Shown here: positions 52,331-61,459 of the stretch, in pieces
How positions within the stretch are numbered: the stretch's first letter is position 1
How the letters are laid out: the number at the start of each line of letters is the position of its first letter
Assembly: GCF_018417475.1 (NCBI RefSeq)
Contig: NZ_CP054856.1
Coordinates: 372,001-436,000, forward strand
DNA length: 64,000 bases
From: Novosphingobium decolorationis
GTDB taxonomy: Bacteria > Pseudomonadota > Alphaproteobacteria > Sphingomonadales > Sphingomonadaceae
Direction of reading: 5' to 3'
Translations under genes and position numbers: made by a program
Notes under the pieces: generated by a model
What the model was told of the DNA's origin: nothing
The model's input: the letters and a program-made list of their open reading frames with translations, nothing else
Database searches by the model: none

Positions 52331-53893
52331 TCAAAGAGCCCTTCGCGCGGCTTCTGCGACATCCTGCGGTGATCCTTCGGCGCGAACGCAATGCCAGTCT
52401 GTGAGATCGCCCGGATCCATCTGGAGTTGGCGGTCGAGCACCTCGACATCCGCGTCCGAAGCGTCGTTGACCCGTCCTTCGATCCGATGGCGAAGGACCT
52501 CTCGTGATGCCTCGAGCCACAGTCCATCGAATGGCACACCGATCTTGTCCGCGAGTTCCGCCAAGGCCTGGCGCTCACTTGCGCGCGCGAAGACACCATC
52601 CAGGATGACGCTGCTTCCGGCCTGCAAGGTCTGCTCGGCCAGGGTCAGAAGCCGGACATAGACGGCGTCGGAATTTGCCCGGCTGTAAGCCGATTCTGGC
52701 AGACGGGTCTCAGGCGCGACACCGGCCAATTTCTTGCGCAGGACATCCGTGCGCAGCCAACGCGCGCCGGGCACGGCTCCCAATTCCGGAGCAAGGTGCG
52801 CCGCGAGCGTGGACTTTCCCGTACCCGAGAAGCCACCCACAGCAACAAGACGCGCCGATGACGGGGTCAGGAAATCCCGAGCTGCCTTCAGATAGCTCCG
52901 GGCCTCTTGCTGAAGCGCAAGCCCCCTCTCCTCGTCACGCGTCTGCGTTGCCTGTGTTGCAAGCACATGCGCACGAACGGCCGCGCGCATCGAAAGAAAC
53001 AAGGGGAACAAGGCCGGCGCATCCGCTTCCATGTCCACCCGGTCGAGATAGCGATTGGTCAGCAGTGAGGCGAGGTCGTGATGGCCACGATGCCAGAGGT
53101 CCATGACTGCGAAGGCAAGATCGTAAAGCACGTCACTGATCGCAAATTCATCATTGAATTCAAGGCAGTCGAACGGTGTCGGGCGCCCTTCCCACATGCA
53201 GATGTTGCCAAGATGGAGGTCCCCGTGCCCATGCCGTACCCAACCTTTGGCCGCGCGGGCCTGCAGGAGCGGGCTTACGCGTTCCAGTTCGGCGAGGCTC
53301 TCTTCCAGCAAGGCCTGGCACGCCTCAGGATCGAGAATTTCGGTGCCTGTAGCCGCCATGCTCTGCCGATTGCCTTCGATCACCCGGCGCACACGGGTCA
53401 CGCCGTCGTCCTGTACGGAATGGGCGTCGTGCTGATGAAAATGGGCGATAGTGTCGGCAAGGTCGCGAACCATCAGGGGCTTGAGCCGCCCTTCCCTCGC
53501 CATCGTCGCGAGCAGATCGCGATCCTGGAAGCGACGCATGACGACGACCCAATCGAGAACTTCGGGACCACTTTGTGAGGCTGTCCCGAATGCCAGGCTT
53601 GCGTCGGCGCGCTCCACGATCGGCAGGACGTCGAGGTAGAGGCCCGGCGCGGTACGGCGGTTCAACTCCAGTTCGCGCAGGCAAACGGCGTGGCGCTTGT
53701 CCAAGCTCGAAAAGTCGAGGTAGGAGAAGCGCACGGCACGCTTGAGCTTGTAGGCCCTGTCGGAAACGAGGAAGACGCTGGCCCCGTGCGTATCGACGCG
53801 CTCCACCGGCTCGCCATGCGTTGCGGGATCGGCCAGGAACGCAAGCACGCGGGCCTGCGGATCGCGGGGGCTTTCGGCTTTGCAAGTATCCAT
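52331..53893 (-). CDS. APH-like kinase / AAA ATPase fusion protein
   Basis: Two-domain cytoplasmic protein of 520 residues. Residues about 1-330 have an aminoglycoside-phosphotransferase fold with the catalytic loop RHGHGDLHLGNICMWEGRP and the metal segment FDCLEFNDEFAISDV. Residues about 345-520 are a P-loop kinase/ATPase with VGGFSGTGKSTLAAHLA and SSVILDGVFARASER. Fusions of this kind (COG2187/COG0645) are common in proteobacteria and have no assigned substrate. It lies alone, convergent to the metG operon. The ATG at 53893 gives the full conserved N-terminus. Confidence 0.88.
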   Translation of the reverse strand: MDTCKAESPRDPQARVLAFLADPATHGEPVERVDTHGASVFLVSDRAYKLKRAVRFSYLDFSSLDKRHAVCLRELELNRRTAPGLYLDVLPIVERADASLAFGTASQSGPEVLDWVVVMRRFQDRDLLATMAREGRLKPLMVRDLADTIAHFHQHDAHSVQDDGVTRVRRVIEGNRQSMAATGTEILDPEACQALLEESLAELERVSPLLQARAAKGWVRHGHGDLHLGNICMWEGRPTPFDCLEFNDEFAISDVLYDLAFAVMDLWHRGHHDLASLLTNRYLDRVDMEADAPALFPLFLSMRAAVRAHVLATQATQTRDEERGLALQQEARSYLKAARDFLTPSSARLVAVGGFSGTGKSTLAAHLAPELGAVPGARWLRTDVLRKKLAGVAPETRLPESAYSRANSDAVYVRLLTLAEQTLQAGSSVILDGVFARASERQALAELADKIGVPFDGLWLEASREVLRHRIEGRVNDASDADVEVLDRQLQMDPGDLTDWHCVRAEGSPQDVAEAARRAL

Positions 53894-53937
53894 GCCCCGG
53901 AGATGGCACAGGCCGACGGCTTACGCCATGTTCCAGA

Positions 53938-54411
53938 TCAAGGTGCGCGCATGGCCTCTGCCGCCTTGAGGATGGCCCGCTCAATGCGCGGATAGGTGCC
54001 ACAGCGGCACAGATTGGTGATGCTCGCCCGGACTGTCTCGGCGTCAGGCTCGGGCGTTTCGGCCAGGAACGCGGCGGCGGCCATGATCATGCCGCTCTGG
54101 CAATAGCCGCACTGGGGCACCTGCTCCTCGAGCCAGGCCTGCTGGAGCGGGTGCAGGGCGTCTTCGTCGTCCGGGCCCGACAGAGACTCGATGGTGGAGA
54201 TGGCTTGGCCCTCCTCCACGGCGGCAAGCGGCATCTGGCAGCTGCGCACGGCCATGCCATCGACATGAACGGTGCAGGCCCCGCACATGCCGATGCCGCA
54301 GCCGTACTTGGTGCCGGGTAGATCGAGATCCTCGCGCAGCACCCAGAGCAGCGGTGTGTCCTCTTCCACCTCGACCGTCCGCCGAGCGCCATTTACGAGC
54401 AGGTTCTTCAT
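53938..54411 (-). CDS. iorA: [2Fe-2S] subunit of a molybdenum hydroxylase (IorA-like)
   Basis: Small iron-sulfur subunit of a xanthine-oxidase-family enzyme such as isoquinoline 1-oxidoreductase, 157 residues. The plant-ferredoxin-type cluster is bound by YGCGIGMCGACTVHVDG plus the Cys of VRSCQMP; the second cluster by QCGYCQSGMIMAAAAFL and NLCRCGTYPRI. It passes electrons from the molybdenum cofactor subunit encoded just before it (14 bases). There is no FAD subunit, as in the IorAB type. Confidence 0.92.
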   Translation of the reverse strand: MKNLLVNGARRTVEVEEDTPLLWVLREDLDLPGTKYGCGIGMCGACTVHVDGMAVRSCQMPLAAVEEGQAISTIESLSGPDDEDALHPLQQAWLEEQVPQCGYCQSGMIMAAAAFLAETPEPDAETVRASITNLCRCGTYPRIERAILKAAEAMRAP

Positions 54412-54425
54412 CGTGAGAGCGTCCT

Positions 54426-56627
54426 TCAGATCGAGAGTGTGCGAGAGATGGGGAGTGCGCGGATGCGCGGCCCTCCAGCATCGACAATGGCGTTGGCAAG
54501 CGCGGGTGCGACGGCGGGCGTCGAAGCCTCGCCGACATTCCCGGGCTGGTCACTGCCGGGCATGAGCGCGACCTCGATCGGGGGCACGTCCATCATCATC
54601 GGCAGGCGATAGTCGGAGAAGTTCTGCGCCGTGGGCGCGCCGTCGGCAAAGTGGACCTCGCCCCACAGGGCGGCCTGGAGGCCGAAGACAATACCGCCAC
54701 TGATCTGTCCTTCCACGCTGACCGGATCGATCATAAGCCCGCAGTCGCACGCGCAGGCAATTCGCGTGAGGCTGAGGTTCTCACCTGAAAGCGCCACCTC
54801 GATGCCGACTGCGCAGAAATTGGCTTCGGTGTAGGCCAGCGCGATGCCGCGTCCGGTGCCCTCCGGCCGTGGCGCATCAAGGCCGATCATTTCGGCCGCG
54901 CGGGTGAGGACAGGCGTAATGCGCGGATGCCCATCCAGAAGACGCAGACGCAGCTGCAGCGGGTCCTGCCGGGTTTCCAGCGCGATCTCGTCAATGAAGC
55001 TCTCCATGAAGAAGGTGTTTTGCGAGAGCGAGACCGAACGCCAGAATCCGACCGGTACGCCCATGTCGACGCGGTGGCTTTCCGCATAGCGCAAAGGCTC
55101 TGCATAGGCATCGTAGACCAGCTTGCCCGCGCTCATCGGGTCGGCCATGTCGCCCAGGATATCGCCGCGACCGTGGTAGGCCATGATCGACTGTCCGGCG
55201 ACCGCGGACTTCAGGGCTGCAACGCGCCCGTCCTTCGCCAGGGCTGCCCGTGAGCGGGCGATGAAGGCCGGGCGGTACTGGTCGAAAGCCATGTCCTGCT
55301 CGCGCGGCCAGATCGTCTTGACCAACTGGCCTGGCACGCCCTTGGCGGCCTCGATGGCAATGCCGACGAAGTCGGTCCCCCACTTGCGGCCAAAACCGCC
55401 GCCCACATAAGTCAGTTCGACCCGCACGTCTTCAAACGGCACGCCTGAGAGCCTTGCGCCGAGCGCGCGGGCGCTTTCCGGGTCCTGGAGCGGGCCGCGC
55501 ACGAAGAGGCTGGTGGCGTCCATCCGCGCGGCGCAGCAGATCGGCTCGAGCGTCGCGTGCGCCAGGAACGGCACCTCGTACTCGGCTTCGAGCACGCGGT
55601 CGGCCTGAGCAAACGCGGCCTCGACCGCGGGCTTGTCCGGCATGATCGGACGGCCCGGGAAGCCGCTGCCTTTCTCGAACTCGGGAAAGACCCGAGGTTC
55701 TATCGTGGTAAAGGCCTCGCGCAGGCGCGATCGTATGGTGTCATCGTCGAGCCCGGCAATGGGGGATGACGTGACCGTCAGAGTAATGGCCTCGGCCGCG
55801 CTCTTTGCCCTCCAGAAACGGTCGGCAACGACCACGACGCCTCCGGTGACCGGCACCACGGCGCGCACGCCCGGACGAGCCCTGGCATCATCGAGCCCGG
55901 CAAGATCGAAAGTCGCGTGCGGATGCGGGGCGAGCACGGGAACGCCGACAAGCATGCCCTCCTCGCGCACGTCGATGCCGAACTCCGCGCTTCCGTTGAC
56001 CTTGGGCAGAAGATCCTTGCGCACGCTCGCAGAGCCGATGATCCGGAACTCGGAAACCGGCTTGAGAGGAACTTCGGCGGGGACCGGCAGCGACGAGGCG
56101 GCACGCGCGACCTCGCCAAAGCCCAGCGAGCGGCCGCTCGCCGAATGGGAAATCGTACCGGCCGATACGACGAGTTCGCCTTCGTCGGCGCCCAGGCGCT
56201 GCGCGGCGGCGCGCGTGAGCATCATCCGGGTCGCTGCGCCCAGGGTCCGCATCGCGGTGTAGTAGCCCATGACCGAGGTGCTGTTGGCGGTCATCTGCTT
56301 GCGCGAAAAAGGATTGGCAAACGCCGGATCGGCCCAGGGAAGCTCCACTTCGAGAGCCGCCCAGTCGCATTCCAGTTCCTCGGCCACCATGCGGGCGAGC
56401 GCTTCCTGCGTGCCCTGGCCCAGTTCGGAGGACGGCACGATCAGCCGGACGAGACCCGCCCCATCGATGGTCAGCATCGCCCCGAAACGGGCCGCGTCAG
56501 GGGCGTCTTCTGCCTCGGCAGCGCGCCCTTCCCGCGGGATGCCCAGCACGAAGCTGGCAGCAGCAAGACCAAGCGCACCCGCAAAGCCCCTACGCGACAG
56601 ATTGAGAATGGCGGGCATGGCTGTCAC
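54426..56627 (-). CDS. iorB: Molybdopterin-binding aldehyde/xanthine-oxidase-type subunit (IorB-like)
   Basis: Large catalytic subunit, 733 residues, of a two-subunit periplasmic molybdenum hydroxylase. A Tat signal (SRRGFAGALGLAAASFVLG) lies near residues 11-30. Next come an N-terminal molybdenum-binding part (SSELGQGTQEALARMVAEEL), a hammerhead domain and the C-terminal molybdopterin domains with YVGGGFGRKWGTDFVG. The order differs from xanthine oxidase and matches IorB/aldehyde dehydrogenases of this type. The start overlaps the upstream SUMF1-domain gene, so the IS in that gene is likely to be polar on both Ior subunits. The substrate, an N-heterocycle or aldehyde, is unknown. Confidence 0.92.
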   Translation of the reverse strand: MTAMPAILNLSRRGFAGALGLAAASFVLGIPREGRAAEAEDAPDAARFGAMLTIDGAGLVRLIVPSSELGQGTQEALARMVAEELECDWAALEVELPWADPAFANPFSRKQMTANSTSVMGYYTAMRTLGAATRMMLTRAAAQRLGADEGELVVSAGTISHSASGRSLGFGEVARAASSLPVPAEVPLKPVSEFRIIGSASVRKDLLPKVNGSAEFGIDVREEGMLVGVPVLAPHPHATFDLAGLDDARARPGVRAVVPVTGGVVVVADRFWRAKSAAEAITLTVTSSPIAGLDDDTIRSRLREAFTTIEPRVFPEFEKGSGFPGRPIMPDKPAVEAAFAQADRVLEAEYEVPFLAHATLEPICCAARMDATSLFVRGPLQDPESARALGARLSGVPFEDVRVELTYVGGGFGRKWGTDFVGIAIEAAKGVPGQLVKTIWPREQDMAFDQYRPAFIARSRAALAKDGRVAALKSAVAGQSIMAYHGRGDILGDMADPMSAGKLVYDAYAEPLRYAESHRVDMGVPVGFWRSVSLSQNTFFMESFIDEIALETRQDPLQLRLRLLDGHPRITPVLTRAAEMIGLDAPRPEGTGRGIALAYTEANFCAVGIEVALSGENLSLTRIACACDCGLMIDPVSVEGQISGGIVFGLQAALWGEVHFADGAPTAQNFSDYRLPMMMDVPPIEVALMPGSDQPGNVGEASTPAVAPALANAIVDAGGPRIRALPISRTLSI

Positions 56628-57329
56628 TGGATGTCTCCCTCGATATCGCGTGCCACGCGCAGGCCAAAGATCCAGGTGACCTGATCCACTGGATCACGTC
56701 CGCGCCAGGACACGCGGTTGCGGAATGGCGTGCTGATCCAGCTGCCGCCACGCACCGCGCGCAAGGGGCATTCCGCGGCATCGACGTAAGGCCGACCATC
56801 GCGCGGCACAGCCATGGGATAGGGTGCCGCATAGCAATCCTCGGTCCACTCCCAGACATTGCCGATCATGTCATGGAGCCCGAAGGCGTTGGGCGCGTAG
56901 CTGCCCACAGGGGCGGCCCCGGCGTGCCCATCGTGGCAGGCGGCATGGGGCAAAGCGGTGGTATCGCCATCGGCTTGGCCTCCGAAGACAGGGATCATGC
57001 CACTGGCGGCACCATCCTCGTCAAGCATGTTGCCCTGACGGCACCCCTCGTCGGCGCTGGTGCCCCAGGGGTAGTCGTCCTGCGATCCGGCGCGGGCCGC
57101 ATATTCCCACTCGGCCTCGCTTGGCAGGCGGTAATGCGCGCCGGTTCGCGTGCTCAGCCAGGAGAGATAGGCCTGCGCATCCTTCCAGGAGATGCATACG
57201 ACCGGCATCTGCGGGGCTCCATCACCGGCGCCAAGGCCCGGGTTCCGATAATCGGCCGTGGGCGTCTTGGCGACGGTCCCGTTTTCCGCATCGAGCGAGC
57301 GGCAATCGGCCGAAGGGATATGTCCCGTC
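56624..57329 (-). pseudogene. SUMF1/FGE-domain gene, 3' part (split by IS copy 2)
   Basis: C-terminal two thirds of a formylglycine-generating-enzyme-fold protein. Visible are MPVVCISWKDAQAYLSW, YRLPSEAEWEYAARAG, NVWEWTEDCY and RAVRGGSWISTPFRNRVSWR, all family signatures. Joined to 59824-60133 across the IS, with one copy of the 8-bp duplication removed, the frame is continuous (DETGHIPSADCRSLDAENG at the junction) and gives a protein of about 337 residues. Its stop overlaps the iorB start. Whether it is a true FGE, an EgtB/PvdO-like enzyme or a non-catalytic family member cannot be decided here. Confidence 0.9.
57322..57329. repeat. Target-site duplication, left of IS copy 2
   Basis: GTCCCGTC directly precedes the IS end at 57330 and is repeated at 59824-59831. 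It differs from the octamer around copy 1, so the two insertions were independent. Confidence 0.92.
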
Positions 57330-57390
57330 TGTCAACGGCGGAGCAAAAGTCGGCCATGGGGCGGCGTAAAACCAGGCCATCGTGTTACAC

Positions 57391-57439
57391 GCCGGGGGGA
57401 GTGGCGTGAGGGCGTAGCCCGAGGGCCACTCCCCCCGGC
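57391..57439 (-). terminator. Terminator-like hairpin after istB, copy 2
   Basis: Same 15-bp stem and 19-base loop as at 10643-10691. It lies downstream of istB on the minus strand and would reduce readthrough into the rest of the SUMF1-domain gene and iorBA. Confidence 0.6.
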
Positions 57440-57452
57440 ATTGGCTTGCTTT

Positions 57453-58220
57453 TCAGGGTCTGATTTTGGCCTTGCGGGCCCGGCTGTGAGCGAGGCGATA
57501 GCTTTCGCCGTTCATCTCGAGGATGCTGACGTGATGGGTCAGGCGATCGAGGAGCGCGCCTGTGAGACGCTCGGATCCGAAGGTTTCGGTCCATTCGTCG
57601 AAGGGCAGGTTGCTGGTGATCAAGGTGGAGCCGCGTTCGTAACGCTGGGAGATCAGCTCGAACAGCAGTTCGGCGCCGGTCTTGGAGAGCGGTACGAAGC
57701 CCAGTTCGTCGATGATGAGCAGTTTGTATCCGACCATCTGCTTCTGGAAGCGCAGGAGACGCCGCTCGTCGCGCGCCTCCATCATTTCGCTGACCAGCGC
57801 CGCCGCAGTGGTGAAGCCCACCGACAGCCCTTTCTGGCATGCTGCCAGTCCGAGCCCCAACGCTACGTGCGTCTTTCCGGTGCCCGATGGCCCCAGAGCG
57901 ATGGCGTTCTCACGCCGCTCGATCCACTCGCAGCGCGCCATCTCGAGCACCTGCATCTTGTTGAGCCTCGGGATGACGGTGAAGTCGAAGCTGTCGAGGC
58001 TTTTGACGGCGGGGAAGCGCGCGGCCTTGATGCGCCGCTCGACCATACGACGCTCCCTGTCGATCATCTCCATCTCGACAAGGCGGGCGAGGAAGCGGAT
58101 ATGATCGACGCCTTCAGCGGCACATTGCCGGGCGAGCTTGTGGTGCTCTCGCAGGCACGTAGGCAGCTTGAGTGCCTTGAGATTGTGAGCGAGAAGAAGC
58201 TCCGGGGTCTGATCGCTCAT
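57453..58220 (-). CDS. istB: IS21 helper ATPase IstB, intact
   Basis: 255 residues from ATG 58220, complete in this copy. Walker A is GPSGTGKTHVALGL, Walker B KLLIIDELGFVPLS, followed by STLITSNLPFDEWTETFG with the sensor Asn. One CCAGG of copy 1 reads CGAGG here, which changes codons without breaking the frame. A longer open frame running in from the istA region (to 59036) is an artefact of the istA frameshifts. Confidence 0.95.
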   Translation of the reverse strand: MSDQTPELLLAHNLKALKLPTCLREHHKLARQCAAEGVDHIRFLARLVEMEMIDRERRMVERRIKAARFPAVKSLDSFDFTVIPRLNKMQVLEMARCEWIERRENAIALGPSGTGKTHVALGLGLAACQKGLSVGFTTAAALVSEMMEARDERRLLRFQKQMVGYKLLIIDELGFVPLSKTGAELLFELISQRYERGSTLITSNLPFDEWTETFGSERLTGALLDRLTHHVSILEMNGESYRLAHSRARKAKIRP

Positions 58221-59718
58221 GCGGCCTCCTGCTGGTCGGAGAGCAGGCTCAGATAGGCTCTGGCAAAGGTCTTCTCGACCGTTGTGCGTGGCAGGAAGGG
58301 ATAGACGTCCGTGTCCAGCCCGGCGGTACGCGTTCGACCCGGCACAGGGCGAGGTGCTTGACGGCATCGAAGCCGATGGCGCCAAGATCAATGGCCTGTT
58401 CCACCGCCGCCGGAGATCGGCGAGGGTGAACGTTTCCAACAGGCGCAGCACCTGTACATATTCACGCCTGCCATGCTTGTGCATGCGGCCTTCCATCAAC
58501 CGCTGCAGTGTCGTGAACGCTTCGGGCAAATCCCAGCCCTGCAAAGGCGCGGCTCGGTCGAATGCGTTGATCTTCTGCTCGATCAGCGGGAGATAGTGGA
58601 GCGGGTCGAAGATAACCTCCTCGCGGGCATAACAACGAGGATGACGGGCGATGACTTCGCTGCGGCAGCCGACCACCACCTCATCGACATAGGCCCTGAT
58701 CCAGACCTCCTGATGGCCCCGGCCACCGGAACCGAATAATCGTTGGTCCTGTAGCGCACCGGGATTGCGAGGAGACCCGCCCGCTCGTCTGATCGCAGGC
58801 CTCGAAGGGTGTAGCGGGCAGAGGCTGCATGGCTGCCAGATCGCGTTGCAAGCGCTCACCGATCGTCTCGCTCTGTCCGCGCACCTTGTCCTGCTGGCGC
58901 TTGCGGCATTGCTCCTCCAGCCATAGGTTGAAGGCCTCCCGTCGGGAACTTCGGGATCGGCACCATGAAATTGCGGCGGCAGTAACCAACCAGCCCTTCC
59001 ACATTGCCTTTCTCGTTCCCTTGCCCGGGCGGGCATAGCGGTCGCGGATCACGTAATGCGACAGGAAAGCGCTGAACAGCGTGGCACGCTTACGCGTGCC
59101 GTCTGGCAGGATCTTCGCCACAAGGCAGCGATCGTTGTCATAGACGATCGAGCGCGGCACCGCGCCGAAGAACGCGAAGGCATGAACGTGTCCGTCCACC
59201 CGTGCCTCCGCCACCGCCGCCGGATAGGCCCGCACATAGCAGGCATCACTGTGCGGCAGATCGAGTGCGAAGAAGTAGGCCTTCTGCTGCACCCCGCCGA
59301 TCTCCACCAGCGCTTCCCCGAAATCGGCCTGCGCATCCCCCGCCGGGTGGGCCAGCGGCACGAACATCTCCCGGCTGCGTTGCTCACGCTCGCGGATGTA
59401 ATCCTTGATGATCGTATAGCCGCCGGTGAAACCATGCTCGGCGCGCAAGCGGTCGAATACCCGCTTCGCCGTATGGCGCTGTTTGCGCGGGACGCAGCGG
59501 TCCCCTTCAAGCCATCCATCAATGATCGCCACAAACCCGTCCAGCTTCGGACGCTGCGGGACAGATTGACGCCGGTAACCCGGTGGCGATGAAAACGACA
59601 GCATCTTGCGCACCGTGTCGCGCGACACATTGAAACGCTTCGCCGCCGCCCGCTGGCTCATGCCATCCGCGCAAGCCAAACGGACCTGAAGATAAAGTTC
59701 CACGCTGTAGATCCCCAC
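58217..59718 (-). pseudogene. istA: IS21 transposase IstA, frameshifted as sequenced
   Basis: Same gene as 8361-9867. It is intact from the GTG at 59718 through the first integrase-core half, including YVRAYPAAVAEARVDGHVHA where copy 1 is broken. It then loses the frame near 59024 (a G missing from GGGG) and regains it for a stretch near 58940 (two bases lost at ACCTGGG). The frame is lost again at CCTGG/CCAGG sites near 58770, 58718, 58411 and 58320. The consensus with copy 1 restores 502 codons. Confidence 0.9.
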
Positions 59719-59823
59719 ACCTCCCTGACTTGGCAGAAAGGCTTCAAGGTGGACGACTTTTACGCCGCCCGCAGCAGGACTATCCCGCCGCTAGCGTGGT
59801 CGAATATTGCTCCGCCGTTCTCA

Positions 59824-59831
59824 GTCCCGTC
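59824..59831. repeat. Target-site duplication, right of IS copy 2
   Basis: Second copy of GTCCCGTC, directly after the IS end (…CCGTTCTCA). Confidence 0.92.
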
Positions 59832-60133
59832 TCATCCACGAAGAGGGCATATTCCTGGTTGGAGACCTCGAACCGGCCGAGCGCGTAAGGACGCGCAAGC
59901 GCGATCTCACGAACGGGGCCTTCGGGACGACCTTCCTCGCCAGCATCAGCCCCCATCCGGAAACGTCCCGGGGCGATCGCGACCATCTGCGGACAGCCTT
60001 GCGCGCAGTCGGTGAATACCTCACCTGCGTGGCGCGGCTGTACGGGTTTGGCCCCGGCCATTCCACCGCCGCCCATCACGGCACCCAGGATACCAAGCGC
60101 TGCAGCCCCCTGCCGCACACGACCTGCCCTCAT
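59824..60133 (-). pseudogene. SUMF1/FGE-domain gene, 5' part (split by IS copy 2)
   Basis: About 103 codons from ATG 60133, which follows GGGGGGAG. A signal peptide (AALGILGAVMGGGGMAGA) shows that the intact protein was exported, matching the Tat-exported IorB. The start of the SUMF1 domain is seen in QMVAIAPGRFRMGADAGEEG and RFEVSNQEYALFVDETG. It is cut exactly at the target duplication; the remainder is at 56624-57329. Confidence 0.9.
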
Positions 60134-60199
60134 GCGTATCTCCCCCCTCCCGGACAGGACCGCACGCAGGTGCGGCCTCTGCCCCGCATTCTGACTCGA

Positions 60200-60493
60200 T
60201 CAGGTGCCGACGAGCGTGACCGAAATCTCAGCCAGTCCTTCGCGCAGCTTCTTGGCTTCGGCGTATTCGGGCGAATTCCAGAAGGCGAGCGCGGCCTCGC
60301 GGTCCTTCCACTGGGTCACCACGACCGAAGCGCCGTCTTCGCCCGGCCCTTCGAGCACGGTCCCGCCGGGGCCACGGATGATGTATTCACCGCCGTACTG
60401 CGCCTGGATCTTGGCGGCCGCCTGCGGATAGCCAGAGGCCATGAAGGCATCGCGGTCAGGGACGCGGGCGGTGACGATGAGCCATGCGGCCAT
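60200..60493 (-). CDS. DUF1330 family protein
   Basis: Small ferredoxin-like alpha/beta-barrel protein of 97 residues. It shows MAAWLIVTARVPDRDAF, the G-E-IIRGG-like segment EYIIRGPGGTVLEG, and VVVTQWKDREAALAFWNSPE, all typical of DUF1330. Function is unknown. It lies 66 bases upstream of the SUMF1-domain gene on the same strand and could be the first gene of that operon. Confidence 0.9.
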   Translation of the reverse strand: MAAWLIVTARVPDRDAFMASGYPQAAAKIQAQYGGEYIIRGPGGTVLEGPGEDGASVVVTQWKDREAALAFWNSPEYAEAKKLREGLAEISVTLVGT

Positions 60494-60778
60494 TTGGATA
60501 TACTCCCTTGTTTCGGTTTCGCTTGGGTGCAGTGATCCCCTTCACTCAGGGTTTTGGAAACAGGGTGCTTGCGGCGCTATCCGCAGGGCGGATGAATTGC
60601 TCCGGCTTTCCCCATCGCCCGGCAAACCATCGACATTGCGCCACGGTAGCGCGAATATGACCTAGAACTATATCTTTTAGTCGGATAGGTCTCCCCCATC
60701 GGCGCATTGTCGTCGCCGCGCGCTGCGCTTCCTTGCGAAGCGGGAGCCCCCACAAGTTGCGAAAGAGGTAAGATCCAG

Positions 60779-61459
60779 ATGAGCATCGTCGGCACCAAGA
60801 TGGTCAGCGACGGCAAGACCGCCCGCCAGATCTTCGAGGAAGTCATCGCCAACCCCACCCGCGCGAAGTTCGGCTTCGGCGAGAAGCTGGCGATCGTGAA
60901 CGTGGACTTCCAGAACGCCTATACCCGTATCGACGAGTTCAAAACGGCGTATGAGACCGACCCGCGCCAGATCGAGTACACCAACACGATCTCGCGCCTT
61001 GCCCGCGAAAAGGGCATGCCGGTGATCTGGACCCACGTCGCCTACGCCGAGGACGCGAGCGACGCCGGTGTCTGGGGCACGCGCACCGACACTCCGGACT
61101 CGCTGCAGAACATCAAGTACGATTCGCGCCGTCACGCCTTCGATGATCGCTGCGAGATCGATCCGGCCGACATGATCTACACCAAGCGCATGCCCTCGGC
61201 CTTCTTCGAGACGCCGCTGCAGAGCCTGCTCGTCTGGCACAAGGTCGACACGGTCATCGTCACCGGCGGTTCGACCTCGGGCTGCATCCGCGCCACCGCC
61301 GTCGACAGCCTCAGCCGTGGCTACCGCACCATCGTCCCGATCGAGACCTGCGCGGACAAGCACGAGAGCTACCACTTCGCCAATCTCACCGACCTGCACC
61401 TCAAGTACGCCGATGTCGAGCCGGTGCAGACGGTGATCGACTGGCTGGAGGCGCGGTAA
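60779..61459 (+). CDS. Isochorismatase-fold cysteine amidohydrolase (N-carbamoylsarcosine amidase-like)
   Basis: Cysteine hydrolase of 226 residues acting on C-N bonds of small amides or ureides. The triad is visible: Asp in VNVDFQNAYTRID, Lys in YTKRMPSAFFETPLQ, and Cys169 in VTGGSTSGCIRATAVDS. ATG 60779 begins the conserved region, with AGAGG 11 bases upstream. It heads a plus-strand operon with two deacetylase-fold proteins and a dehydrogenase, with stop/start overlaps or very short spacers, so they work on one substrate. The substrate cannot be read from the sequence. Confidence 0.9.
   Translation: MSIVGTKMVSDGKTARQIFEEVIANPTRAKFGFGEKLAIVNVDFQNAYTRIDEFKTAYETDPRQIEYTNTISRLAREKGMPVIWTHVAYAEDASDAGVWGTRTDTPDSLQNIKYDSRRHAFDDRCEIDPADMIYTKRMPSAFFETPLQSLLVWHKVDTVIVTGGSTSGCIRATAVDSLSRGYRTIVPIETCADKHESYHFANLTDLHLKYADVEPVQTVIDWLEAR

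Larger units (their letters stand above)
57330..59823 (-). mobile_element. IS21-family insertion sequence, copy 2
   Basis: 2494 bp, same element as 8256-10752 in the opposite orientation, flanked by the duplication GTCCCGTC. Seven bases are missing relative to the consensus. Apart from one G-run difference, every difference from copy 1 that I found outside copy 1's own four gaps falls on a CCTGG or CCAGG site. It interrupts the SUMF1-domain gene in the same transcriptional direction. Confidence 0.96.

Noticed and set aside
57453..59036. A 527-residue fusion of the IstA end and IstB
   Set aside because: The frame runs through the istA 3' region only because of base losses at CCWGG sites; the real IstB starts at 58220.
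8256..59823. Composite transposon carrying the catabolic island
   Set aside because: Each IS copy has its own matching target duplication and the outer flanks differ, so the segment did not move as one unit.
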